A stretch of 64,000 nucleotides of DNA from Guillardia theta CCMP2712 (GCF_000315625.1 NW_005434631.1:35517-99516); one strand, 5' to 3'; positions 54,515 to 63,267 are shown, counted from the stretch's first letter. Notes: generated from the sequence alone by a model not told the origin. Numbers and translations: made by a program.

Positions 54515-56161
54515 ATGTCATCACATGTTCCTAACCTAGGAGCTATTCATAGAGAAACGGGTAAGTATTGTCTAGCAAGATTAGCTAACAAAAACGAAAC
54601 ATATGTTTGTCCTGAATGCAACAGACCATTGATTGTTCGTAAGGGAAACAAAAGGATCCATCATTTCGCCCATTTCAAGGAAACGGATCCTTGTGCTTAC
54701 TACAACAGTCCTTCAGAGAGTCAAATTCATAAGGATGCTAAACTTGCTATGAAGTTTATCTTAGAGGGGGATATTCCGTTTCAGATCTATAGAAGCTGTT
54801 CAATTTGTAAATCTTCAAAGAATTCGTTAGATGTTCCTGATATGACTGATTGCAAGGTTGAATTAGAACATAGATTTGCGCATTCAACATCTATTCGAAT
54901 TGCGGATGTAGCTGTTTTGAAACAAATTGATGATGGTTTCAGATTGCATGCCATATTTGAGATCTTCAATTCACATTCTACAGCGGAAGACTTTCGTCCA
55001 GAACCATGGTTTGAATTTGATGCTAGGTCACTGTTAGAAGCTATCAATAAGCCTGTTATTAAACTATGCTGTATTCGCAATTCTCAATGTAAAACATGCA
55101 TATACAAAAGGAATATCAAGGAGCTCAACCATTGTTTACAGGCTTTTAAAAATGAGAGTGATCTTCAATATTTGAAAAGATTGGCAGAACATAGTTTTGC
55201 TGAATATGGAAACGGTAATGTTCTTGAACGTCCTATTAGAGAGATATTAGGACAAACCGAATTTATTCCAAGATGTAAAGATTGTGACTACTGCGGTTGT
55301 AATAAGTGCTATTCACGGCATATGCGTTTCAATTTTAATGCTCAAACAGATGAAGAAGCTGAAGAAAATCAATCTATTATAGAATTGTTCAATCCACTAT
55401 TCAAAAAGTATAATGTTGTTATCTCATCATGTAAAGGCAGCATATTCTGTTACATTCTTACAAAGAATGATAATTATCAAACATCTAAATATTATCATGC
55501 TTTGGACCAATGTGAATATCCCTTTAAGATGATGATCGATTTCACTGGAGCAGGCAGCATTGGGATAATAATGACGATACTTACATTTATACATTACTTG
55601 TTGCCAAGGATTGTATGCTTTACAAAAATTCAAATGAATTTCGATTATTTTGGTTATCTTATTAATGAAAATGAATTATTTACCAATTCGGATAAAATTT
55701 CTTCAAAATGTTTTTCACAAGCTGCTGATTTTATTTACATATATAATGCTTGTGTTATCCTTCGTAAAAAGAAGTGGGTTTTTGAGATTGATAAAAATCC
55801 GTATGATGATAAAAGCAATGCAATTTTTATACCTCATAAGGGTGAAAGTTTAATCAAAATTTATTGTGATAGAATAGTTTATTGCACATATGACAAACCA
55901 AGCAAAAGTAAACTTATAAGTATTTATGATATTTGTCTTAAAGAAGATCTTGATGAATGGTATAATCATCCAACAGGAATTGGTTTTTTTGAAGATATAT
56001 ATTTAGATTGTGCTTTCTCACAGAAAGATGAAGTTAAGGCTCTTGGAGCTAAATGGAATCATAAAATGAAGAAGTGGAGTGTAATAGATACTGTATCAAA
56101 CCGTCGTCGTTTCTCACGTTGGATTGTAGATGATGAAAAAGATCCTTGGGGATCATCTTAA
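54515..56161 (+). CDS. CoiA-like nuclease-family protein with DUF5710-type C-terminal domain
   Basis: 548 residues. N-terminal zinc-finger/CoiA-like part: YVCPECNRPLIVRKGNKRIH, HHFAHFKETDPCAYYN, SPSESQIHKDAKLAMKF. Then a restriction-endonuclease-like stretch with IRIADVAVLKQ and AIFEIFNSH, as in CoiA-family proteins (D...E-x-x-x-x-H). Middle: Cys clusters CKTCIYKRN and CKDCDYCGCNKCYSRH. C-terminal ~45 residues: IYLDCAFSQKDEVKALGAKW, the pattern of the DUF5710 domain found with DNA-processing proteins. Bacterial CoiA acts in DNA uptake; here a nuclease or recombination role is inferred. Intact, single exon, AT-rich codons like its neighbours. Confidence 0.75.
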   Translation: MSSHVPNLGAIHRETGKYCLARLANKNETYVCPECNRPLIVRKGNKRIHHFAHFKETDPCAYYNSPSESQIHKDAKLAMKFILEGDIPFQIYRSCSICKSSKNSLDVPDMTDCKVELEHRFAHSTSIRIADVAVLKQIDDGFRLHAIFEIFNSHSTAEDFRPEPWFEFDARSLLEAINKPVIKLCCIRNSQCKTCIYKRNIKELNHCLQAFKNESDLQYLKRLAEHSFAEYGNGNVLERPIREILGQTEFIPRCKDCDYCGCNKCYSRHMRFNFNAQTDEEAEENQSIIELFNPLFKKYNVVISSCKGSIFCYILTKNDNYQTSKYYHALDQCEYPFKMMIDFTGAGSIGIIMTILTFIHYLLPRIVCFTKIQMNFDYFGYLINENELFTNSDKISSKCFSQAADFIYIYNACVILRKKKWVFEIDKNPYDDKSNAIFIPHKGESLIKIYCDRIVYCTYDKPSKSKLISIYDICLKEDLDEWYNHPTGIGFFEDIYLDCAFSQKDEVKALGAKWNHKMKKWSVIDTVSNRRRFSRWIVDDEKDPWGSS

Positions 56162-56311
56162 ATATGGTTGGATCAACAACTGATGCTATTCATAATCCCT
56201 TACATCGACATAGGCTTTCGTCTTAATCCATACAGATTTTTTTTCAGTATTGATAGAATAATCATAGCGAGTATGATATGAATGTTGTACGAGATATTGT
56301 GTATGAATGTG

Positions 56312-56665
56312 TCAGTCTTGAGCGCGTTCGGGGCGCTCTCCCCAATTTGCCTGTGCTCGCTTCTGCTCTTGATACCTCTCTCGTCTCCTTGCCTTTATTC
56401 GCTCTCTCTTTTCAGGATCCTCATACTGCTTCCTATTCATTTCTTTTACTCTCTCACGATAGTCCTCATCCATATTGTACCTTTTATTCTTGTACTTCCT
56501 TGATGATTCCAATATCCTCTTCCTAAACTCTTCATCCTCATGATACCTTCTCTTGTTGTACTCTGCTATGTACTCATATATCTCTTGAATTGTCCCATCC
56601 TCTTTTCTCCTTTCTAGATATTCTTTGTTGTATCTTCTTACTGCCTCCTTCTTCTCTTCAGACAT
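56312..56665 (-). CDS. Charged basic protein, distant Tyr-repeat family member
   Basis: 117 residues from ATG 56665: KKEAVRRYNKEYLERRKEDG, then YNKRRYHEDEEFRKRILESS, MNRKQYEDPEKRERIKARRR. It is Arg/Glu-rich where the others are Gln-rich but has the same (N/Q)KxYxxR spacing, so it may be a diverged member. Preceded by ATAAAGATT. Confidence 0.55.
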   Translation of the reverse strand: MSEEKKEAVRRYNKEYLERRKEDGTIQEIYEYIAEYNKRRYHEDEEFRKRILESSRKYKNKRYNMDEDYRERVKEMNRKQYEDPEKRERIKARRRERYQEQKRAQANWGERPERAQD

Positions 56666-56687
56666 TATCTCTATATTTTATCTTAAT

Positions 56688-56696
56688 AATCTTTAT
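56688..56696 (-). promoter_or_regulatory. Promoter-like TAAAGATT box
   Basis: Twenty-three bases upstream of ATG 56665, same core as for the ParB-like gene. Confidence 0.4.
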
Positions 56697-56925
56697 ATAT
56701 GTTCTTATTGAGATCTATGAATTCGATATATGCAAGGAGGAGACCGCATATCAACACCTATGCATCTATGATCGATATCACGATTACTATCAACAGCATC
56801 ATCTCATTCCGTCTTAAAGCTTAATAACAATTTCACAAAACTCCATATGACACCTTTTAATTTATGCTCTGAACAATCCGTGTCGTACTCACTCATCACT
56901 TTATGTGTATTTAAATTTATAACTA

Positions 56926-56988
56926 ACCTATTCTTTAAGTACTTTCAAACGCGCTTAAGAACAATTTCATGTATATACTATTATACAA
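56926..56988 (+). promoter_or_regulatory. Duplicated promoter/leader block, copy 2
   Basis: Near-identical to 53703-53765, ending at the ATG of the third family member. Conservation of the non-coding leader exceeds that of the middle of the coding regions. Confidence 0.6.
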
Positions 56989-57405
56989 ATGGAGGACCCC
57001 TCTTCTATCACATTAAATGAATTATCACCTGATGAATTGAAGAAACTCAAAAGAAAGGAATATCAAAGGAACTACCAGAGAGAGTATCAAAGACAATATC
57101 AAAAGACTTATTGGCCTCAAAAGAAGATTGACTATCAAAAGAGTTATCAAAAAGAATATCAAAAGCAATATCAGCGAACACATCATACCAATTTACAAAG
57201 GTATCATAACAAGACCCCTGAAGAAAAACAACAGGTATTTGAGTACAATAAGCAATGGTTTCAACAACTTCCTCCTGAAAAACAAAAAGAGTATAAGGAC
57301 AATCAGAGAATGGCCTCATTGAATTGGTATCATCAGAACAAGGATGAGATCAATCGCAAAAAACGTGAAAAATACCAACAACAGAAACTATTACAAAATT
57401 CCTAA
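56989..57405 (+). CDS. Tyr/Gln-rich basic protein, family member 3
   Basis: 138 residues. MEDPSSITLNELSPDELKKL start, long YQ repeat tract (YQRNYQREYQRQYQKTYW; KSYQKEYQKQYQ), TPEEKQQVFEYNKQWFQQLP and a C-terminus nearly identical to member 2 (NWYHQNKDEINRKKREKYQQ). Repeat length differs from member 2, showing unequal change inside the tract. Confidence 0.7.
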   Translation: MEDPSSITLNELSPDELKKLKRKEYQRNYQREYQRQYQKTYWPQKKIDYQKSYQKEYQKQYQRTHHTNLQRYHNKTPEEKQQVFEYNKQWFQQLPPEKQKEYKDNQRMASLNWYHQNKDEINRKKREKYQQQKLLQNS

Positions 57406-57621
57406 TTCTTGTTTTTTTCATTAAGCTCTCATATCAAAAAGCTTAAGAACAATTTCACAAAACTCCATACTATACCTGTATTGGCTGGTTTGGTCTTGGT
57501 GGTATTGTCTCAACAATCTGTATCGTACTCACTCATGGTTTACTCAATATCCTTAAATACTTTTTTGATAATCCTAAACGCACCCAAAACATTTAAAACT
57601 TTAACTTATATTATTCTTTAA

Positions 57622-57906
57622 ATGAATGATACCGAATTGACCCCTGAACAACTTAAGATCCTTAAAAGACGTGAATATCAACGACAAAGATATCATAATC
57701 TTGACCCTGAGAAAAAACTTAAAAAAGTTGAGAACCGCAAGAATTGGCTTCAAAAACAACCCGATGACATCAAGGACAAATACAAGGAGGTCCATCGAAA
57801 CACTAGTCTTCAATGGTATTACAAAAATCAGGAACAGGAACAGATCAAGAGCCGTGAAAGGATGCGAGAAAAGTATGGTTACAATCCCTCTCCTAAATTC
57901 CAATAA
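57622..57906 (+). CDS. Short Tyr/Gln-family protein, member 4
   Basis: 94 residues. LTPEQLKILKRREYQRQRYH replaces the long repeat tract, followed by KKVENRKNWLQKQPDDIKDK and HRNTSLQWYYKNQEQEQIKS. It keeps the N-terminal and C-terminal family blocks without most YQ repeats, so it may show the core of the family. AACATTTAAAACTTTAAC lies upstream. Confidence 0.6.
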   Translation: MNDTELTPEQLKILKRREYQRQRYHNLDPEKKLKKVENRKNWLQKQPDDIKDKYKEVHRNTSLQWYYKNQEQEQIKSRERMREKYGYNPSPKFQ

Positions 57907-58230
57907 TCTATCCTCTATCATCCCCCCTCTCCTACTTTGGGAGATGTGGAGACATCCCATATCCCTCACCATTCTCATAATAACTTTACATTTTAGTTCT
58001 TGTTCCTTTCAGCTTATCAATAATGACACCCCTTCACAAAACCCCATACAATACCTTTTACTATTATAAATAAAAACTACATCAAGCCATCATATCTTAC
58101 ACCTTGCAATACCCACTGTTTACTTCCTATAAACAATCCCTATATATAGTTCTAAATAACAGCGATGTTCTAATTTAGTGAACAAGAATGCAGAGATGGT
58201 TCGCTGCATCATCATAAAAAACAATCTCAT
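57907..58230. other. Intergenic, AT-rich
   Basis: 3' flank of the short family gene and of the convergent repeat-protein gene. Contains TTCACAAAACCCCATACAAT at 58035, a variant of a phrase at 57455 and 56834. No gene. Confidence 0.4.
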
Positions 58231-59496
58231 CTAATCTCTATACTCAAATATTATTGGATTAGACGATAAAGTATACCAATCTATCTCTTCTATCTCGAAC
58301 CTCCTCTCTTCCAACAAAGGTCTCACTCGAGGATTTGGGTTCCTTAATAACTCCCTTATATCTATCCTGTTTTTATTATCTATCAACAAATCTATCGCCT
58401 TATCATTCGGATTGCTACTTAAACTTCTCCAAACTATATATCCTCTATTTGCTGGTCTTACAATGTAATCCACCGCTTCATCATTGCTATTCATACAGAG
58501 ATACTCCCAATCGATATACTGTGGATGTGTTATCAAATATCTTACAGCTTCCGTATTGGTATTCATACTAAACTCTTGCCAATCTATTCTGTTACCGTTT
58601 CTTTCTTGTTCATTTATCAGAAATCTGACTGCTGCAATCGATGGATTTCCCGATAACCTGATCCAATCTACTCCTTCATAATCGTTATTATGTCTATAGG
58701 ACTTTATTATCTTTATTGCTTTTTCATTTGTATTTCCTGACAAGTATGCAAGATTAACATATTTTTTGTTTCTCTGTAAATATTGATCAAATATGTCATC
58801 GTGAATACATTTCGATAAGGCATCTGTAAATGGTAACATGTTCATACGCATCAATAATCTCAAACCTTTTACATTCTTGTTCTCTATCAAGAATTCATTC
58901 ACTATATACTCTGGATGCTTTGCCAAAAAATTTATTGCTGCGTCACTCGGGTTCATATTCAGATTGCGCAATCCGGCACTCTGATTCCGTGGTTTAAATC
59001 TCAATAACGCCTCCAACTCTTCCTCAAAATTCCTCTTTATCACGTTTATCATTCCCTCACTCGGATTCCTTAAAAAACGAGTATACATGGACACTAACAT
59101 TCTTCGATCTATCCAATCCAATAATTTTGGGGGCATCATCCTCTTGTACTCTGTGACTATTCGCTCCTTCAGATCTACTGGGAGCTTGCTTAGTGATAAT
59201 CCGTCTGCCTTCCTATTTATCTTTCTATGTATCTCACTCGAGTTGTCCGACCCATTTTCGAATAGTATGCCTATGTTCCTACATAATGACCTCAACTGTC
59301 TCTTGTTAATATCCATGAGCTTCATACATATCTTGAATGTTGTTTCATCCTCACATATATGGCTCAACTCCTCCCTTGTCAGTTTAAACAGTCTCACCCT
59401 CGATATCAACTCCTTATCGACATACTCTGTAGTCGGTTCTATTGCAATCAGTGAAGACACCACATCTGCCTTCACCGGTGAATTACTGTTTGACAT
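58231..59496 (-). CDS. Giant-virus-type repeat protein (WxxLSxNP repeats)
   Basis: 421 residues. N-terminal ~130 residues are unassigned (ICMKLMDINKRQLRSLCRNI). The rest is built of ~25-40-residue repeats with the theme W-x2-LS-x-N-x4-A-x3-L-x-(N/H): DWIRLSGNPSIAAVRFLI, DWQEFSMNTNTEAVRYLITH, DWEYLCMNSNDEAVDYIV, VWRSLSSNPNDKAIDLLIDN. Repeats of this style are common in giant viruses and probably form a helical solenoid for protein binding. No catalytic motif. AT-rich codon use as in its neighbours. Confidence 0.65.
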   Translation of the reverse strand: MSNSNSPVKADVVSSLIAIEPTTEYVDKELISRVRLFKLTREELSHICEDETTFKICMKLMDINKRQLRSLCRNIGILFENGSDNSSEIHRKINRKADGLSLSKLPVDLKERIVTEYKRMMPPKLLDWIDRRMLVSMYTRFLRNPSEGMINVIKRNFEEELEALLRFKPRNQSAGLRNLNMNPSDAAINFLAKHPEYIVNEFLIENKNVKGLRLLMRMNMLPFTDALSKCIHDDIFDQYLQRNKKYVNLAYLSGNTNEKAIKIIKSYRHNNDYEGVDWIRLSGNPSIAAVRFLINEQERNGNRIDWQEFSMNTNTEAVRYLITHPQYIDWEYLCMNSNDEAVDYIVRPANRGYIVWRSLSSNPNDKAIDLLIDNKNRIDIRELLRNPNPRVRPLLEERRFEIEEIDWYTLSSNPIIFEYRD

Positions 59497-59550
59497 TTAC
59501 TCTTATCTTTTATCTACATTTTTACTTTAGAGTGAGCCTCTACAAGAAAA

Positions 59551-59979
59551 AGCGTGATGACTCCGGCCCTTTACACGACATACGTACAATACTTGATATG
59601 ACACCTCTATATCACTCTCTTCATATCACATACAAATCCATTGTAGTTATCTAATAAAGATATCACAACTATCATCTGTATGGTATTCAAGAAGTAATTA
59701 TAGCGAATTACATGTGGATCTTGTACCTGATAGTGTGTATGTCTGATATAGGTCTAAGCAAGTCCCAGATGATATATAAGGCCTTCACACAGCCCGTACA
59801 AGACGGTCACACAGCGCAGGCGCTTGCGCCAAGCGTCATGACTCAGGCCTTTTACACGACTACGTACAATACTTGATATGACACCTCTATATATCTCTTT
59901 AAGTATTATATACAAATCCATTGTCATCATCCAAGATATCACAAGTATCATCTGTATGGTATTCAAGAAGTAATCATAA
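59551..59979. repeat. Pair of ~150-bp direct repeats in a non-coding stretch
   Basis: 59551-59704 and 59832-59979 share ACGTACAATACTTGATATGA, CACCTCTATAT, ACAAATCCATTGT and CTGTATGGTATTCAAGAAGT in order. Between them is a GC-rich hairpin GGCGCTTGCGCC (59819-59830). The block 59497-60121 otherwise has no gene I can support. Confidence 0.8.
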
Positions 59980-60121
59980 ATGTTTATAAAGATCTTATGC
60001 ATTGGTGAGTTGAATGTTACAATATCAATATTATTCATTCCAAATTGCCCTCAAATTCACTGTTTCCAATCAAAAATGATTAGAATTATTGTGTTTATAT
60101 ACAACAAGCAGCACATCAATT

Positions 60122-60457
60122 ATGAGTGAATATTGCCTTGCCCTCAATCTTGAAAACATCAGGAATCAATGCATGAGAAACATCAAGGACAAACTAGATG
60201 GCAATGATTATGATACCCCTATGTTTGCTATTGATACAATTGATATGATCAATGAACACTTCAAGAAGCATAAGGACCTTCATCAAATGCCTATTGATTG
60301 TATGGATGATTACACCAAAGATCATAAGATAAGACACAAAGATAGAGATATGTGGACCTATAATCAAGTGATTGATTTTCTAGATGACTATACCGATAAG
60401 GTAAAATATGACAATGATTTAGAATATGATGTTGTGTTTATGAATGGAGATATCTAA
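60122..60457 (+). CDS. Small hypothetical acidic protein
   Basis: 111 residues from ATG 60122 (MSEYCLALNLENIRNQCMRN). Asp/Lys-rich and helical; ends with YDNDLEYDVVFMNGDI. No domain recognised. It lies just before the histone doublet on the same strand, 163 bp away. Confidence 0.5.
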   Translation: MSEYCLALNLENIRNQCMRNIKDKLDGNDYDTPMFAIDTIDMINEHFKKHKDLHQMPIDCMDDYTKDHKIRHKDRDMWTYNQVIDFLDDYTDKVKYDNDLEYDVVFMNGDI

Positions 60458-60620
60458 GAGCATCAGTTATAAAGAATGCCATCTGTAGCAGTTTTACAGT
60501 TTATTTTTTTGGCTTTCCATCTGCTCAGGCGAGCCTTTGATATGAGTATGTGTGTGGCATTCTCATTATCTGCATACATTTGCCTATCATAGTCGATAAA
60601 AATGATTGGAGTGTTATTGT

Positions 60621-61154
60621 ATGTGGACACTAACAAAACAAATGTATTCCATTGTATCCATCTACAATGTTGTTAAGAACATCACGCACAATGTTGACAT
60701 CACCGACACGGCCTTTCAGTATCTGAATGACATGATCTATAAGAGATTTGTCAAACGGATTGTAAAATATCTGAATGATAACAAGGATTGCTCTCTGGAT
60801 GCGCTTGATACGTATCTGAGAAGCATCACGATAGACATCAATCGTTATCATGTTGTTGAGTGCGCATGGGAAGAGATGAAGGATGGCAACAAGACTATAA
60901 GATTGAGTTCGAAGGAAACTCGGAACATCTTCAGGTCTGCTGGTCTGAAACATAAGATGTCCAAAGACATGGTGATATACATCACTAAGGTAATTGAGAA
61001 ATTATATGTAGATATAATGTCCATTGCCACTGACCTGATAGAAGAGAAGCAGAATACACGGGTAACCCAAGGCTACATATATGAGGCATTGCACAATGAT
61101 TATTATCTCAAATTCTTGTTCCAATATCCTCGCAAACCTTCCTCCAAGAAATAA
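60621..61154 (+). CDS. Histone doublet: H2B-like fold fused to H2A-like fold
   Basis: 177 residues from ATG 60621. First half matches H2B in order: a helix near YSIVSIYNVVKNITHNVDIT (H2B Y-x-I-Y-x-VLKQVHPD-x-GI-S), then TAFQYLNDMIYKRFVKRIVK (long alpha2) and a C-terminal helix HVVECAWEEM where H2B has HAVSEGTKAV. Second half matches H2A: KETRNIFRSAG, then VIYITKVIEKLYVDIMSIAT, LIEEKQNTRVTQGYIYEAL, HNDYYLKFLF (H2A VYLAAVLEYLTAEILELA, KKTRI, RNDEEL). Fused H2B-H2A in this order is known from Marseilleviridae and some other giant viruses. Of the nucleosome acidic patch, positions equal to Glu56, Glu61 and Asp90 stay acidic (E, D, D) while Glu64, Glu91 and Glu92 become Ser, Tyr, Tyr. No long basic N-tail. 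Confidence 0.8.
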   Translation: MWTLTKQMYSIVSIYNVVKNITHNVDITDTAFQYLNDMIYKRFVKRIVKYLNDNKDCSLDALDTYLRSITIDINRYHVVECAWEEMKDGNKTIRLSSKETRNIFRSAGLKHKMSKDMVIYITKVIEKLYVDIMSIATDLIEEKQNTRVTQGYIYEALHNDYYLKFLFQYPRKPSSKK

Positions 61155-61232
61155 AACCTATTGTGTAAACATGATTGATTTTATAATTTTTAGCCCAAAG
61201 TTTGAATACAAAAAGAATGATTGTACAGAATC

Positions 61233-63188
61233 TTATGCAAATTGGAAGCCAGTGTTGTTGTATAGGATTGCCTTGAAGAAATCAAAAATCATCTCTTTGA
61301 CATTCTTATAACGATTTGATAATTCTAGAACAAAACCACATGTATGAGCTATCGGCAGAAATTGTCGATTATATATCCTGATGCTATAATTGCTTGTTGT
61401 ATCATTGATAATATGATCCGCTGCTGTCCAGAATACCAATACTTTTTTAACGAAGTCCTTGAACCTTGGAACATATCTATCTGCCAATTGTTGATTCTGT
61501 GTGTCAAGGCCTTTCCAATCTTCTAATAATTCTTTGTACATTGAATCACTCATTGTTAGCATGCCCTTGAATATATTCTTTATGTGTTCAATATCAACAT
61601 TTGAAGCATTGCCTGTGAATGACACCCTTCCAAGCATGTTCTTCATGGCTGCTCGTGTGTCTTGAACATACGAGAATATCCTGCTGATGTCCCCTATTTG
61701 GATTCCCTTTTCAATGAATATCCCATCGCTCTTGATCTGCATTCCACGCAATATGTTCCTGTACATTGACTTCAATTCATTGTATCTTGTGGATGGATCA
61801 TAATCAAAGACATCAAGTATTATATCATCAACCACCTTTTTTATGCTTTTCCTTTTCTTATTGAGAAGGCTAGCCATCTTCTTGTTGACACCTATGTCAA
61901 GCATGTAGAACACAAAGATGTCATAGTAAGAGATTATCCTGTTTCTAACATCACTCATCCATGATTCATGGCTCCTTGACTGTTGATACAATTGAGCATG
62001 CCTATTGCTGTCTTCATATATAGACATATCATCAACCTCGATGTTTGCTCTAATTCGTGACCTCATAGGCTTGTACATAAGACTTGCCACATCAATCAAC
62101 GCTATGCGTTCAGGTATTCCATAATCATTCATCAAGAGGAATTTCATTACATAACCAATGAACCTGTAATGCTTTGCGTCAAGATCTCTCTTGAAGATAT
62201 ACACATCCTTTGAGCCTGGAATTTTTTTCAGATACCTTTGAATGAATTGTTTAGACAGATTGGTAAGGAATTGACGGGTGAGACCACCATGATCTAAGCC
62301 GTCACTGTTCAGATAGTTCACATTTCTTATCACAAATGGCCTTGTCCTTGATTCAAATTTTCCTAAGATATGATCAATCTCTTCTTCATCTCCAATGACT
62401 ATAGGCAATTTGCGCTTGTTGTTGGTTTGTGCAAGGAATTCCTTGGTCTGTTTTATATCATATGCGTGCCTCTTTGTATTGTAGCACACATGCTTCATGA
62501 GATCACGCATGGGATCATCTTCAATAAATGATAGCTCTATGTCACAATCCTCGTCCTTGTAATCTGTGTTTCGGGATCTGCTCTTTAGTGAAGCAGAATT
62601 CACTGACAATGATTTTGATGACACATTATTCGAACCTGATCGATCCAAACGAGGGTTGCGATGATGGGAGCGAGGTGTATTATTAGAGCTTCTACTAGAA
62701 ACATTGGCAGCATTCAATTGTGTTACTATATCTTCTTCTGTCATGCCATTGTTATTTTGAATTTGACGCAATACATAAGCCGCATTGCGTGTCATCCTAT
62801 CGATCATGTCAAAATCTAAGGTTGTTGGATCATCTGTTTGTAAAATTCTAACATCAAAGAAGAGTTTTATAATATGTTTCACTGCAGGAAATCTTAGGAT
62901 CATATCTAGGTGTCTGATATTCGTAACTCTGGTGAATAAAAAGTTGAAGATATGACTATCAAGCCTAATCAGGTCTGCATCTTCATTATTCCTTCCATGA
63001 TTGATTTCATTTATATCAAACATTAACAAATTCATCATGTAATTGTTGTCTCTCATGGTGAGCCATGCTTCAACAACCACTTCATCTAGACGAATAATTG
63101 TAGCTATGTCTTGTGCTCCAATGAGATTGATGTTGCTGCGTTGCAATCTGAAATAATGCAGATTTCGATTGTATATGTTTTGTTCCAT
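61233..63188 (-). CDS. HECT-type E3 ubiquitin ligase
   Basis: 651 residues from ATG 63188, single exon. The C-terminal half is a HECT domain. N-lobe start: FVIRNVNYLNSDGLDHGGLT then RQFLTNLSKQF (family: D-x-GG-x-x-R-E/Q-F). Then HYRFIGYVMKFLLMNDYG. The C-lobe catalytic loop FLPIAHTCGFVLEL has Cys617, followed by YKNVKEMIFDFFKAI and NNTGF near the end as in active HECTs. The enzyme takes ubiquitin from an E2 as a thioester before passing it on. N-terminal ~270 residues are helical with a Ser/Arg/Asn-rich stretch (SRSSNNTPRSHHRNPRLDRS) and no known substrate domain. The frame ends 78 bp from the convergent histone doublet. Confidence 0.82.
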   Translation of the reverse strand: MEQNIYNRNLHYFRLQRSNINLIGAQDIATIIRLDEVVVEAWLTMRDNNYMMNLLMFDINEINHGRNNEDADLIRLDSHIFNFLFTRVTNIRHLDMILRFPAVKHIIKLFFDVRILQTDDPTTLDFDMIDRMTRNAAYVLRQIQNNNGMTEEDIVTQLNAANVSSRSSNNTPRSHHRNPRLDRSGSNNVSSKSLSVNSASLKSRSRNTDYKDEDCDIELSFIEDDPMRDLMKHVCYNTKRHAYDIKQTKEFLAQTNNKRKLPIVIGDEEEIDHILGKFESRTRPFVIRNVNYLNSDGLDHGGLTRQFLTNLSKQFIQRYLKKIPGSKDVYIFKRDLDAKHYRFIGYVMKFLLMNDYGIPERIALIDVASLMYKPMRSRIRANIEVDDMSIYEDSNRHAQLYQQSRSHESWMSDVRNRIISYYDIFVFYMLDIGVNKKMASLLNKKRKSIKKVVDDIILDVFDYDPSTRYNELKSMYRNILRGMQIKSDGIFIEKGIQIGDISRIFSYVQDTRAAMKNMLGRVSFTGNASNVDIEHIKNIFKGMLTMSDSMYKELLEDWKGLDTQNQQLADRYVPRFKDFVKKVLVFWTAADHIINDTTSNYSIRIYNRQFLPIAHTCGFVLELSNRYKNVKEMIFDFFKAILYNNTGFQFA

Positions 63189-63267
63189 GTTGTTTGTTAT
63201 ACAATCATATAGTTTTATGATTTGACTGTTTCATAATCCTCACTATTTTATGCAATTACAGATATAA

